Of a stretch of 64,000 nucleotides of DNA, positions 1 through 7,770 are shown piece by piece. Origin of the DNA: Chryseobacterium oryctis (GTDB lineage Bacteria; Bacteroidota; Bacteroidia; Flavobacteriales; Weeksellaceae); assembly GCF_025971925.1 (NCBI RefSeq), contig NZ_JAPDHV010000001.1, forward strand, positions 620,001 to 684,000, given 5' to 3'. Positions within the stretch are counted from its first letter, which is position 1, and the number at the start of each line of letters is the position of its first letter. Below the pieces are notes generated by a model that saw only the letters and a list, made by a program, of their open reading frames with translations, was not told the origin of the DNA and did no database searches. The position numbers were made by a program, and so were the translations under genes.

Positions 1-811
1 CTCTTGGCATTGAACTTTCGTGAGCATTTGCCACATTTTTAACCAAAACAGGATTTCCACTATCATTTTGTATCGTAATATTACCTATATCAGTAATTGA
101 TTGTACCAAACCTATTCCCCTCACCACATACGCCTGTCCGTTTTTCTCGATGACATCACCTCCTACATTTAGATTACTTTTTGTGACTGCATCATAGACT
201 TGAAGTGGTGTTAAATTATATTTATCTAAAGCTCTCGGATCGATACTTAATTCAAAAACTTTCTCCTGCCCTCCGAAAACATTGATATCGGCAACTCCGG
301 GAACTCCTCTCAAAGCTCTATCGATTACCCAATTTTGTAATGTTAATAATTCTCTGGAATCTTTCGTTTTACTCTGTAATGTATATCTGAAAATCTCGCC
401 TGTTGGCCCGTAAGGAGGCTGAACTTCTGGCTCCACCTCATCGGGAAGACTCACTGTTCGTAATTGATTATTGACTTGATTTCGTGCAAAAGTATCATCT
501 ACCCCATCATCAAAAAGAATTTTGACAATAGAGAGTCCAAACATGGTTGTACTTCTCACGCTTGTCTTTTTCTGAATCGGACTCATAGCCAATTCTATAG
601 GTGTAGTTACAAAACGTTCAACTTCTTCAGCACTTCTTCCGTTCCATTGCGTAATGATAACAATTTGGGTATTGGTAACATCTGGGAAAGCCTCAATGGG
701 CATATTTTTGAAACTTATAAAACCAGCAACCGCCAAAATAGCCACCCAAATGAAGGTAAATGCTTTATTTTTTAACGAAAAAGCTATTATATTTTTAATG
801 AATTTATTCAT
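1..811 (-). CDS. CusA/CzcA-family RND heavy-metal efflux pump, N-terminal part (cut by window edge)
   Basis: The first 270 codons of an inner-membrane RND proton antiporter that drives metal ions out through a CusB-like adaptor and a TolC-like channel. Reading from the ATG at 811, the protein opens with a short cytoplasmic helix and a first membrane segment (about residues 16-34). The family-typical stretch NMPIEAFPDVTNTQ and the porter motif SAEEVERFVTTPIE follow. The remainder, with the proton-relay membrane helices, lies beyond position 1. It is the last gene of a run on the minus strand, 70 bases after the adaptor gene. Heavy-metal (HME) RND pumps carry this AFPDVTN signature, so a metal substrate is more likely than a drug. 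Which metal (Cu, Ag, Zn, Co) cannot be read from this part. Confidence 0.93.
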   Translation of the reverse strand, partial: MNKFIKNIIAFSLKNKAFTFIWVAILAVAGFISFKNMPIEAFPDVTNTQIVIITQWNGRSAEEVERFVTTPIELAMSPIQKKTSVRSTTMFGLSIVKILFDDGVDDTFARNQVNNQLRTVSLPDEVEPEVQPPYGPTGEIFRYTLQSKTKDSRELLTLQNWVIDRALRGVPGVADINVFGGQEKVFELSIDPRALDKYNLTPLQVYDAVTKSNLNVGGDVIEKNGQAYVVRGIGLVQSITDIGNITIQNDSGNPVLVKNVANAHESSMPR

Positions 812-881
812 GATAGATTTCTAATGACCTAAAAAAGTCGTTGAAGGAAATTTTGATTCTTTTTAATTATTGCAACCCTAA

Positions 882-1967
882 TTAACTATTCAAAGAACGA
901 TAAATCAACAACTGGTTGTTGGTGATAACTTGCTCTCCTTCCAACAAACCTTCAGCAACATAAGTAATATTTCCTACCTGCTTCAACACTTTTATTTCTT
1001 TAACTTTTACATCGGTTCTTGATTTATAAGCCACCACAAAACTTCTATTATCATCAAAAATCACCGATTTGGAAGGGATTGCCAATGCCATTTCATTCTC
1101 AAAATTAGTTACTTTTATTGTCGCTTTGCTTTCAGGAATTAACAATCCATTGGCATTATCTAAAACCACTCTCGCTTGCATGGCATTGGTTTGAGGGTCT
1201 ATTATTTTAAAAATTTTGTCGATTTTTCCATCAAAAACTTTATCCGGATAAGACAAAGTAGAAACCTGAGCCTTCATTCCTAAACTTATTTTGTCAATAT
1301 CAGATTCGTTGACATTCATTATAGCCCAAACTTTTGTAGTATTAGCAACATCAAAAATATTTTCGCTTCTGTCACTTCTCAACTGCATATCTTTATTGAT
1401 GTTTTTCTGAACAATATACCCACTGATTGGAGAAACAACACTATAAATATTCCCTTTCTTTACATTATAAACTGTACTTACGGCACTTGCTCTTTGCAAC
1501 TGGTCTTGTGCTTTTTTCAGCTGACTTTTAGCTTCTAGGACATCTCTTTCGGTATTTAATTTTCCTTCGTACATTTCTTTGGCAACACGGAGGTTATTTT
1601 GGGCAACAACCAAATCTGTTTTGGCATCGCTTACATCTTTTTGAATTTCTGCTAATTCCGTACTTCTAATTGTGGCTAAAACCTGACCTTTTTTAACGTA
1701 ATCTCCCAATTCTGCATTTACGCTGAGAACATTTCCTCCAACTAAAGGATAAACATCGATATAGCTGTTTTTATCAGCAGAGATTTTACCGTAGAAATTG
1801 TAGTCATCTTCTATATACTTCTTTTCAACTTTTGCTAAAGAAATTGATTTTAACATCGTATTGCTAAGTTCAAAACCTTTTTTGTGTTGTGGTACATTTT
1901 TCTCCTCTTTTGAATTGCAAGACAAAACAGATAAAACAATTATTATAGGAATGATATATTTTTTCAT
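882..1967 (-). CDS. RND efflux periplasmic adaptor lipoprotein, CusB/CzcB type (membrane fusion protein)
   Basis: The 361-residue adaptor that bridges the inner-membrane pump and the outer-membrane channel. A lipoprotein signal ends at Cys17 (SVLSC), so the protein is probably anchored by lipid. A biotinyl-lipoyl-like half (VGGNVLSVNAELGDYVKKGQ, about 75-95) is followed by a coiled-coil hairpin rich in Ala, Lys and Gln (about 110-165), the second lipoyl half (VVSPISGYI) and beta-barrel segments. It lies 3 bases after the TolC-like gene and 70 bases before the pump, so the three genes are probably one transcript. No His-rich or Met-rich metal-binding N-terminal extension is visible, so the substrate remains open. 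Confidence 0.92.
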   Translation of the reverse strand: MKKYIIPIIIVLSVLSCNSKEEKNVPQHKKGFELSNTMLKSISLAKVEKKYIEDDYNFYGKISADKNSYIDVYPLVGGNVLSVNAELGDYVKKGQVLATIRSTELAEIQKDVSDAKTDLVVAQNNLRVAKEMYEGKLNTERDVLEAKSQLKKAQDQLQRASAVSTVYNVKKGNIYSVVSPISGYIVQKNINKDMQLRSDRSENIFDVANTTKVWAIMNVNESDIDKISLGMKAQVSTLSYPDKVFDGKIDKIFKIIDPQTNAMQARVVLDNANGLLIPESKATIKVTNFENEMALAIPSKSVIFDDNRSFVVAYKSRTDVKVKEIKVLKQVGNITYVAEGLLEGEQVITNNQLLIYRSLNS

Positions 1968-1970
1968 GGT

Positions 1971-3212
1971 TTAATAGAAGATTTTGGTTTGTACTAACTG
2001 ATTAAGCTGTTCTGCAGATTGTATTACAGCATTTTTCATATCATATATCTGGAGAGCCGTTTCCCTGTAACTATCCATAAAATCCGTAAACTCTATAAGA
2101 CTTATATTACCTTTTCTGAAATTCTTCAACATACCATTGTATATTGTATCCATATTATTGAGATCGGTAGATTTTATTTCAGCCAATTGATCATATTGTG
2201 TTTTCCAGGTTTTGTAGGCAGCTTGAACTTTAGTTTCAAGGCTCAATTTTTGAAATTCTGCATTTTTTTGATTCTGCTGAATCATATACCTGGCTTTTTC
2301 AACATTTCCCTGATTGCTTTTCCATAAAGGCAAAGGAATACCTATCATTAGGTTTACTTCATTTTTAAAAGTTCCCCCATTCTGATCCCATCCTGCCCCA
2401 ACATTAATATCGGGAACATTCAACGATTTTTGCCATTGAGCATATAGCTTACTGTTTTCTATAAGCTTTAAATTGTACTGATAATCCGCATTATTTCCCA
2501 GTGCTTTTTCTTTTAGTTCTTCACTATCTCCAAAAGGTTGAGTCAGAAGAATTTCCTTTATTTCCGTATCAGAAAACAACGGTTCTATATCATCCGAAAC
2601 TCCTGTTAAAACTTTTAAATTTTGTTCTAATTCAATGATATTTTTATTGATACTCAGCTTATCATTATTCAACTGAATCACTATACTTTGAAGTCTAACC
2701 TCATCTTTGAGAGAAACATTTCCTTTCGCTGACTGTATTTTATAAGCCGCTAAAAGTTCATTCATATATCCAAGCTGTCTATTGGTATTCTCCAGCTTTC
2801 GTTTTTCAAAATAAAGATTGTAATAAGTAGTGTGAAGCTGAGTTTTCAAATCAACCAAAAGCTGAGAAAACTGAAGTTGGGCTAGTTCTTTATTTGATTT
2901 TGCAAAGGCAATTTCATTCTTCTTTTTGCCTCCCATGTAAATTAATTGGGTAATTTCAGCTCCTTTTGCATGTCCTACATCAAATACTTTTTTCCCTTCA
3001 GGATTATACATATTGATTTGTCCGCTAAGCTGTGGAAGTTCCCATATTTTGGACTGCAAAATATCTGCATCAGCTATATTGATGTTGTATTGTTCGGCAA
3101 GCAGTTGTAAATTGTTCTTTTGGAAAGCCTCTTCACAATCCAAAAGCGTCATTTGCTGTTGCGCCGTCATCAATGAGGAAATGACAATACACAGCCCTGC
3201 AATTTTGTTCAT
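1971..3212 (-). CDS. TolC-family outer-membrane efflux channel (CusC/CzcC type)
   Basis: Outer-membrane factor of the tripartite efflux system, about 413 residues, with the long alpha-helical repeats of the TolC fold (two OEP domains, many Gln/Leu/Lys heptads). I chose the ATG at 3212 because it begins a compact signal peptide (MNKIAGLCIVISSLMTAQ). An in-frame ATG at 3233 would add seven mostly polar residues and cannot be excluded. It is the first gene of the efflux trio. The 117-base gap to the histidine kinase upstream holds no clear TAnnTTTG box, so it may be read from the regulator transcript. CusC/CzcC proteins of Bacteroidetes are usually about this length. Confidence 0.9.
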   Translation of the reverse strand: MNKIAGLCIVISSLMTAQQQMTLLDCEEAFQKNNLQLLAEQYNINIADADILQSKIWELPQLSGQINMYNPEGKKVFDVGHAKGAEITQLIYMGGKKKNEIAFAKSNKELAQLQFSQLLVDLKTQLHTTYYNLYFEKRKLENTNRQLGYMNELLAAYKIQSAKGNVSLKDEVRLQSIVIQLNNDKLSINKNIIELEQNLKVLTGVSDDIEPLFSDTEIKEILLTQPFGDSEELKEKALGNNADYQYNLKLIENSKLYAQWQKSLNVPDINVGAGWDQNGGTFKNEVNLMIGIPLPLWKSNQGNVEKARYMIQQNQKNAEFQKLSLETKVQAAYKTWKTQYDQLAEIKSTDLNNMDTIYNGMLKNFRKGNISLIEFTDFMDSYRETALQIYDMKNAVIQSAEQLNQLVQTKIFY

Positions 3213-3329
3213 ATTTTGATTTTTATGAAGCAAAATTGCGTCTACACAATTAAAACGAACTTAAAGTAGCCTTAAAAAAAAATTAAATTTATTTGAAATT
3301 GGGCATAGAACGCCCTTTAATATGACAAT

Positions 3330-4694
3330 CTATTTATTAAAAATCACACTAAACCTATTCAATAATTCAGCAGGGGAAATATAAATAATTTGCGCATCAT
3401 GATATTCAAGAATTCTTTTGACAATTCTAAGACCAAGACCAGAGCCCGAAATATTCTGAGAATTATTTCCACGCATGAAAGCTTCAAATAATTTCGTCTG
3501 TTCTTCTTCCGGAATAGTATTTCCGTGAGAAACTACATCTATCACAAGGTTTTCATCAGTTTCTGTAATCAAAACGTTTACTTCATTATCATCTGAGTAT
3601 ATCGCTGCATTTTTAAATAAATTAATAAAAACAATATCCAGCAACGACTGAATTCCGTTAATAGTCAATAAAGCATTTTCGGAAGTATTTTCAGAAATCA
3701 AAAAATCCATTTTAAGCTGAGGATAACTTTTTTCCACAGTTTCAAAAGATTCAAAAATCACTTCGTCAATTCTTACTTCTTCATAAATACTCTGAATATT
3801 TTCTTTATCAAACTTTGTTAAAAGCAACAACGAATTGGTTAAATCCGATAACTGATAGACATCCTTCTGAATCTGTTTTAAGGATGATAAAGTTTCGGGG
3901 GAATGCTGTTCCAGTTTTATTAAATTTTCGAGCTGAAAAGCCATTCTGGTAATCGGTGTTCTGATTTCATGCGAGGCACTTGCCGTAAAATCCTTCTGCG
4001 ATTGAAAAACATCATCCAATCTTGCAATCATGGTATTAAAAGATTGTGCAAGAACATTAATTTCGTCATTAGAATTTCTAACCGGAACCTGTGTTGTTAA
4101 TTTATGCGCTGTAACTTCCGAAATTTCCTTATTCAAATCTTCTAAAGGACGAAGAAATTTACCCATGAAAGAATAACTAAAAAATGCAATAAGCAACGTA
4201 CTCATTACATAAGCTGCAATTAAAAGATATTTTAAGTAAATGAGTTTTGATGTTCCGTTGGTATCAAAAGCACTTGTAAGGATATAATAATTCTCTCCAT
4301 TGATAGTTTTTAGTGCTGCATAAATCTCAGGAACTGTCTTTTCGGAATAAATAATTTTCTTTTCATCCAGCTCTTTCAACAAAGAATTGTCCCAAATAAC
4401 ATTACGGTCTTTGATTGTACTATAAATAAGCTCTTTTTGGTCGTTAAAAATTAAAATCTTCTCATTTAAAAGAATATTATCCGCATTTTCATTAAAAAAA
4501 ACAGAGGCTTCTTCCTCAAAGTTTTTAGATTTTGCTATGAAATGTGAAGTAAATTCCAACCTTTGTCTAAATCTTTCTTTGAATTCATCTCTCCTGAAAT
4601 CATTAAAAGACATATAAATAACAATCATTACAATACCTAAAAGCAATGAAAAAGTAATACTGAGACTGAGTGTTATTTTTCTTTTCAAAGACAT
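3330..4694 (-). CDS. Membrane sensor histidine kinase (CusS/PhoR-like)
   Basis: A 454-residue sensor kinase. It has two membrane helices (about residues 6-27 and 155-176) around a periplasmic sensor of about 125 residues, then a HAMP linker, a HisKA domain with the phospho-acceptor in SHEIRTP (His242), and a HATPase domain with N-box (LFKNAAIYS) and G-box (SGSGLGLRIV). It starts one base after the response-regulator gene ends, so the two are translationally coupled. Its position directly upstream of the RND trio makes it the probable metal sensor of that pump; this is inferred from gene order, as in cusRS-cusCBA. The sensor domain shows no obvious His/Met/Cys metal cluster. Confidence 0.93.
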   Translation of the reverse strand: MSLKRKITLSLSITFSLLLGIVMIVIYMSFNDFRRDEFKERFRQRLEFTSHFIAKSKNFEEEASVFFNENADNILLNEKILIFNDQKELIYSTIKDRNVIWDNSLLKELDEKKIIYSEKTVPEIYAALKTINGENYYILTSAFDTNGTSKLIYLKYLLIAAYVMSTLLIAFFSYSFMGKFLRPLEDLNKEISEVTAHKLTTQVPVRNSNDEINVLAQSFNTMIARLDDVFQSQKDFTASASHEIRTPITRMAFQLENLIKLEQHSPETLSSLKQIQKDVYQLSDLTNSLLLLTKFDKENIQSIYEEVRIDEVIFESFETVEKSYPQLKMDFLISENTSENALLTINGIQSLLDIVFINLFKNAAIYSDDNEVNVLITETDENLVIDVVSHGNTIPEEEQTKLFEAFMRGNNSQNISGSGLGLRIVKRILEYHDAQIIYISPAELLNRFSVIFNK

Positions 4695-4695
4695 T

Positions 4696-5376
4696 CTATA
4701 ACGGACTTAAATAATATCCAAAGCCGGAACGCGTATGAATAAGTTTAATTTTGTAGTCTTTATCAATTTTTTTTCTCAAAAAATTAATATAAACCTCAAC
4801 AGTGTTGGTATTTGTATTGAAATTATGTTCCCAAACATGCTCTGTAATCTGTTGCTTAGAAACTGTTCTTCCCTGGGCTTCCGCCAAATAAACCAACAAT
4901 TGAAATTCTTTTAAGGTAAGAGCAATTTCATTTCCTCCTCTGTAGACTTTCTGTTCGGTTTTATTAATAATCAAATCATCTACTCTGATAATATCCTGAT
5001 CTGTAGTATCAGATGGAGCTTTTCTTCTCAGTAAAGAATTCATTCTTAAAAGCAATTCTTCAAACTGAAAAGGCTTTACCAAATAATCATCTGCCAATCT
5101 GGTAAACGCATCTTTTTTATCTGACAAATCTCCGTAAGCCGAAATAATAATAATCGGGGTGTTTTTATCAAATGACCGAATCGTTTGGCAGACATCCAAT
5201 CCATTTATTTTAGGAACATTAATATCCAACAAATACAAATCATAAGTACTGTTTTTAATTTGACGCAGGAAAGTTTCCCCATCATAAATTTTATCACATG
5301 TAAAATGATTTGATTCTAAAAACTTACATAGTTCCGCTGAAAGAATAAGGTCATCTTCCAATAAAAGAATATTCAT
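4696..5376 (-). CDS. OmpR/PhoB-family response regulator
   Basis: A 226-residue two-component regulator. The receiver domain (1-115) has the acidic pair in LLLEDD, the phospho-acceptor Asp51 in LYLLDINVPK and the conserved Lys101 in DDYLVKPF. The C-terminal winged-helix domain (about 130-226) shows the OmpR pattern (LTLKEFQLLVYLAE, TVEVYINFLRKKID, HTRSGFGYYL). It is the partner of the kinase encoded one base downstream and probably controls the adjacent efflux genes. No TAnnTTTG box was seen in the 118 bases between this start and the tRNA terminator upstream, so its promoter may be atypical. Confidence 0.94.
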   Translation of the reverse strand: MNILLLEDDLILSAELCKFLESNHFTCDKIYDGETFLRQIKNSTYDLYLLDINVPKINGLDVCQTIRSFDKNTPIIIISAYGDLSDKKDAFTRLADDYLVKPFQFEELLLRMNSLLRRKAPSDTTDQDIIRVDDLIINKTEQKVYRGGNEIALTLKEFQLLVYLAEAQGRTVSKQQITEHVWEHNFNTNTNTVEVYINFLRKKIDKDYKIKLIHTRSGFGYYLSPL

Positions 5377-5493
5377 CAGGATTTATTTTAAACGAATTTA
5401 GCGAAATTTTTAATGACACTAAAGCTAGCTAAATGAACAGAAGGTACTTTTAATTAAATTTTAATATATATTTATTTAAAAGATGTGATCTAG

Positions 5494-5521
5494 AAAAAAA
5501 ATATCCCGAAGAACTCGGGAT
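5494..5521 (-). terminator. Intrinsic terminator of the tRNA cluster
   Basis: On the minus strand a 7-bp stem (ATCCCGA with TCGGGAT, loop of 5) is followed by eight T. It lies directly after tRNA-Thr(GGT) and separates the tRNA cluster from the response-regulator gene. Confidence 0.85.
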
Positions 5522-5530
5522 TATAATGAG

Positions 5531-5602
5531 AGCCAACTACGGGACTTGAACCCGTGACCTCTTCCTTACCAAGGAAGCACTCTACCGCTGAGCTAAGTCG
5601 GC
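5531..5602 (-). tRNA. tRNA-Thr (anticodon GGT)
   Basis: A full cloverleaf on the minus strand. The acceptor GCCGACT pairs with AGTTGGC (one G-U), the anticodon loop TTGGTAA sits in the stem CTTCC/GGAAG, and the T-loop is TTCAAGT. CCA is not encoded. It is the last tRNA of the cluster; in related genomes this tRNA is normally followed by tuf, which is absent here. Confidence 0.95.
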
Positions 5603-5612
5603 TTAAACCAAA

Positions 5613-5640
5613 AAATCACACTAAAAAGCGTGATTTTTAT
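5613..5640 (-). terminator. Hairpin between tRNA-Gly and tRNA-Thr(GGT), terminator-like
   Basis: The arms ATCACGCT and AGTGTGAT (one G-U) extend into flanking A and T runs, giving a hairpin followed by T on both strands. Because a tRNA follows it, it may act as a partial terminator or a processing site. A sister hairpin with the arm sequences exchanged follows the other tRNA-Gly at 6040-6066. Confidence 0.5.
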
Positions 5641-5643
5641 TTG

Positions 5644-5716
5644 AGCGGAAGACGGGGGTCGAACCCGCGACATTCAGCTTGGAAGGCTGACGCTCTACCA
5701 ACTGAGCTACTTCCGC
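5644..5716 (-). tRNA. tRNA-Gly (anticodon TCC), copy 1
   Basis: The acceptor GCGGAAG/CTTCCGC, the anticodon loop CTTCCAA within TCAGC/GCTGA and the T-loop TTCGACC form a complete cloverleaf. It is identical to the gene at 6072-6144. Confidence 0.95.
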
Positions 5717-5801
5717 AATTTTGTTTCCAAAACTATTGGTAACGCTGTGCAAACTTAAGGAAAATCCTTTAATAATGCAACTTTTTCTCTAATATAAAAT
5801 G

Positions 5802-5882
5802 TGGGGAGAGCAGGATTCGAACCTACGAAGCCGAAGCAACTGAGTTACAGTCAGTCCCATTTAGCCACTCTGGAATCTCCCC
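5802..5882 (-). tRNA. tRNA-Tyr (anticodon GTA), copy 1
   Basis: An 81-base class II tRNA with acceptor GGGGAGA/TCTCCCC, anticodon loop CTGTAAC and a long variable arm (GCTTCGGCTTCG region). It is identical to the gene at 6230-6310. Confidence 0.95.
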
Positions 5883-5902
5883 TCATGTTTATATTAAAAT
5901 GG

Positions 5903-5976
5903 AGCCTCCAGAGGGATTCGAACCCACGACCCCGAGATTACAAATCACGTGCTCTGGCCAACTGAGCTATGGAGGC
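5903..5976 (-). tRNA. tRNA-Thr (anticodon TGT), copy 1
   Basis: The acceptor is GCCTCCA/TGGAGGC, the anticodon loop TTTGTAA and the T-loop TTCGAAT. The discriminator T is followed by an encoded CCA (5902-5900), unlike the Gly, Tyr and Thr(GGT) genes beside it. The anticodon stem has one T-T mismatch. It is identical to the gene at 6331-6404. Confidence 0.94.
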
Positions 5977-6031
5977 AATTTTAATAATTGGACTGAAGTC
6001 TGTGAGAAACTCTACTCTACATCATTTCAGT

Positions 6032-6066
6032 AGTGAAAAAAAAATCACGCTAAAAAAGTGTGATAA
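6032..6066 (-). terminator. Terminator-like hairpin between the two tRNA repeat copies
   Basis: On the minus strand ATCACACT, a T5 loop and AGCGTGAT (one A-C mismatch) are followed by nine T. It could end transcription after copy 2 and leave copy 1 dependent on read-through, since no TAnnTTTG box lies between 5977 and 6070. Confidence 0.5.
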
Positions 6067-6071
6067 TTTTG

Positions 6072-6144
6072 AGCGGAAGACGGGGGTCGAACCCGCGACA
6101 TTCAGCTTGGAAGGCTGACGCTCTACCAACTGAGCTACTTCCGC
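6072..6144 (-). tRNA. tRNA-Gly (anticodon TCC), copy 2
   Basis: Same sequence as 5644-5716, with a complete cloverleaf and no encoded CCA. Confidence 0.95.
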
Positions 6145-6229
6145 AATTTTGTTTCCAAAACTATTGGTAACGCTGTGCAAACTTAAGGAAAATCCTTTAA
6201 TAATGCAACTTTTTCTCTAATATAAAATG

Positions 6230-6310
6230 TGGGGAGAGCAGGATTCGAACCTACGAAGCCGAAGCAACTGAGTTACAGTCAGTCCCATTTAGCCACTCTG
6301 GAATCTCCCC
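6230..6310 (-). tRNA. tRNA-Tyr (anticodon GTA), copy 2
   Basis: Same sequence as 5802-5882, a class II tRNA with a long variable arm. Confidence 0.95.
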
Positions 6311-6330
6311 TCATGTTTATATTAAAATGG

Positions 6331-6404
6331 AGCCTCCAGAGGGATTCGAACCCACGACCCCGAGATTACAAATCACGTGCTCTGGCCAACTGAGCTATGG
6401 AGGC
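6331..6404 (-). tRNA. tRNA-Thr (anticodon TGT), copy 2
   Basis: Same sequence as 5903-5976, including the encoded CCA (6330-6328). It is the first tRNA of the transcript. Confidence 0.94.
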
Positions 6405-6450
6405 ATTTTAAAAAAGAATTCAAAAGAACGCTGTTCCCTTTTTGCGAGTG

Positions 6451-6482
6451 CAAATATAGAACGGTTTTTTTGAATTCTCAAA
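6451..6482 (-). promoter_or_regulatory. Promoter of the tRNA cluster
   Basis: On the minus strand a TTTG (6482-6479), 20 bases and TATATTTG (6458-6451) match the Bacteroidetes -33/-7 consensus. The predicted start near 6447 lies about 43 bases before the first tRNA. Confidence 0.75.
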
Positions 6483-6512
6483 TTTTTTAATAACTTTTTT
6501 TTACTTTTTTTT

Positions 6513-6803
6513 CTATGCCATTTCTTTTTTCTTGATTAGTAGCTTTTTAGCAGTATCAACGCATAGGTCTAAACTTTCTTCAAATGTTGCAGTAGTTTTC
6601 TTTACTACGATGTCGTCTCCCGGAACCGCCAAAATAATCTCAGCAGTTTTATTTGCCTTATCAGAACTATTTTCTACCTTCAAAAACACTTTACATTCCT
6701 GAATTTTATCATAAAATGTATCAAGTTTGCTTACTTTTTTCTCGATGTGTGCTTCTAGTGGTTCGTGTGGAGTTAAACCAATTGATTGTACTGTAATCTT
6801 CAT
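6513..6803 (-). CDS. hpf: Ribosome hibernation-promoting factor, short HPF/RaiA family
   Basis: A 96-residue protein of the HPF/RaiA fold that binds the decoding region of the small ribosomal subunit and silences ribosomes in stationary phase. Conserved features include KITVQSIGLTPHEPLEAHIEKKVSKL at the start and the basic tail (LLIKKK). It lacks the C-terminal dimerisation domain of long HPF, so it is the short form. Its ATG overlaps the stop of the upstream recombinase gene by four bases, indicating coupled translation. The order rpsU, recombinase, hpf, tRNAs is typical of Bacteroidetes. Confidence 0.92.
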   Translation of the reverse strand: MKITVQSIGLTPHEPLEAHIEKKVSKLDTFYDKIQECKVFLKVENSSDKANKTAEIILAVPGDDIVVKKTTATFEESLDLCVDTAKKLLIKKKEMA

Positions 6804-7687
6804 AATTCGTCATTTTTTGAAGCTCTTGGATGAGCCTGATTAAACACTTTTTTCAATTGTTCAATATTAGCATTCGTATATACTTGTGTACTTGCAAGAC
6901 TAGAATGTCCTAATATCTTCTTTACTTTCGATATCTCTGCCCCATTATCCAAAACGTGCGTAGCAAAGCTATGACGAAGGATATGAGGACTTCTTTTTTC
7001 TTTCGTTGTTATAAGACTAAGGTACTTATTAACCACCATATAAACAAATTTTTCTGTGAGTTTTTTACCCTTTTTATTGACAAAAAAATATGATTTATAC
7101 CCATCTAATGGTTTTCTTACTTCTAAATAAGCTGTAAGTAGATTTTTTAAATCTTCGGATATAGGAATATATCTTTCTTTGTTTCCTTTTCCTATTATTT
7201 TCAGCTCATTTCCTCCTAAATTAACATTTTCGAACACCAAGCCACAAAGTTCCGCTTTACGAATCCCCGTTTGATACAAAATCTCCATAATACACTTATC
7301 TAAAACATCATAAACCGTATCAAAAACATTATCATTTAGTTTTTGCATCTCTTCCTTAGACATCGGAATTTGTTTTTCAGGATAAAACTTCAGAGAAGAA
7401 ATACTTTCAGTTGGAGACACTTTAATCTCTCCTATTTTCAAAAGAAAAATATAAAAGCTACGAAGCGAAGACAACTTTCTATTAATACTTCTTTTCGAAA
7501 TATTATTTTCGCTCAGCTCAACAATAAAATTTCGAATGATTTTCTTATCCGCCTTTGAAATATCTTCGGAGCACTCTGTTTTAAGATAAAAACGGGAAAA
7601 ATCTTCAAGATCTTTTTTGTAACTTGTAATTGTATGAGGAGAATACCTCTTTTCGAACTGTAGATAGTCTAAAAATTTATCTAACAT
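6800..7687 (-). CDS. Tyrosine recombinase, XerC/XerD family
   Basis: A 295-residue site-specific recombinase with an N-terminal SAM-like core-binding domain (1-85) and a complete catalytic set: Arg143 (GIRKAEL), Lys167 (GKGNKERY), His235 and Arg238 (HILRHSF), His261 (HSSLAS) and the nucleophile Tyr270. Length and motifs fit the XerC/D proteins that resolve chromosome dimers at dif. It lies between rpsU and hpf, a position conserved in the phylum, so it is a housekeeping gene and not a phage integrase. Which of the two Xer partners it represents cannot be decided from this window. Confidence 0.92.
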   Translation of the reverse strand: MLDKFLDYLQFEKRYSPHTITSYKKDLEDFSRFYLKTECSEDISKADKKIIRNFIVELSENNISKRSINRKLSSLRSFYIFLLKIGEIKVSPTESISSLKFYPEKQIPMSKEEMQKLNDNVFDTVYDVLDKCIMEILYQTGIRKAELCGLVFENVNLGGNELKIIGKGNKERYIPISEDLKNLLTAYLEVRKPLDGYKSYFFVNKKGKKLTEKFVYMVVNKYLSLITTKEKRSPHILRHSFATHVLDNGAEISKVKKILGHSSLASTQVYTNANIEQLKKVFNQAHPRASKNDEL

Positions 7688-7709
7688 ATCACATTAGATT
7701 ATAAAACAA

Positions 7710-7749
7710 AAATTCACTTCCTAAATATAAGAATTTAAGAAGTGAATTT
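7710..7749 (-). terminator. Hairpin downstream of rpsU (possible attenuator)
   Basis: An 11-bp perfect inverted repeat (AAATTCACTTC with GAAGTGAATTT, loop of 18) is followed on the minus strand by a broken T run. It lies between rpsU and the recombinase gene and would reduce read-through from the strong ribosomal-protein promoter. Confidence 0.55.
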
Positions 7750-7770
7750 AGTATAAGTTTAAGAAAATTC

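Larger units (their letters stand above)
5640..5977. repeat. Tandem repeat copy 1 (tRNA-Gly, Tyr, Thr)
   Basis: 338 bases that I read as identical to 6068-6405 at a constant offset of 428. The block covers three complete tRNA genes and their spacers. Identity in the non-coding spacers as well as the tRNAs points to a recent duplication or ongoing gene conversion. Confidence 0.93.
6068..6405. repeat. Tandem repeat copy 2 (tRNA-Gly, Tyr, Thr)
   Basis: The second copy of the 338-base block at 5640-5977, promoter-proximal on the minus strand. Outside the block the flanks diverge at once. Confidence 0.93.

Noticed and set aside
3290..3325. GGGC...GCCC hairpin after the histidine kinase as a terminator
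   Set aside because: The stem is four base pairs and no T run follows on the minus strand; transcription probably continues into the efflux genes.
5554..5742. A 62-codon plus-strand reading frame in the tRNA cluster
   Set aside because: It is read across two minus-strand tRNA genes and has no coding features.
6800..7687. Tyrosine recombinase next to tRNA genes as a sign of an integrated element
   Set aside because: The gene sits between rpsU and hpf in the order that is conserved in the phylum, has Xer length and motifs, and no att repeats or phage genes flank it.
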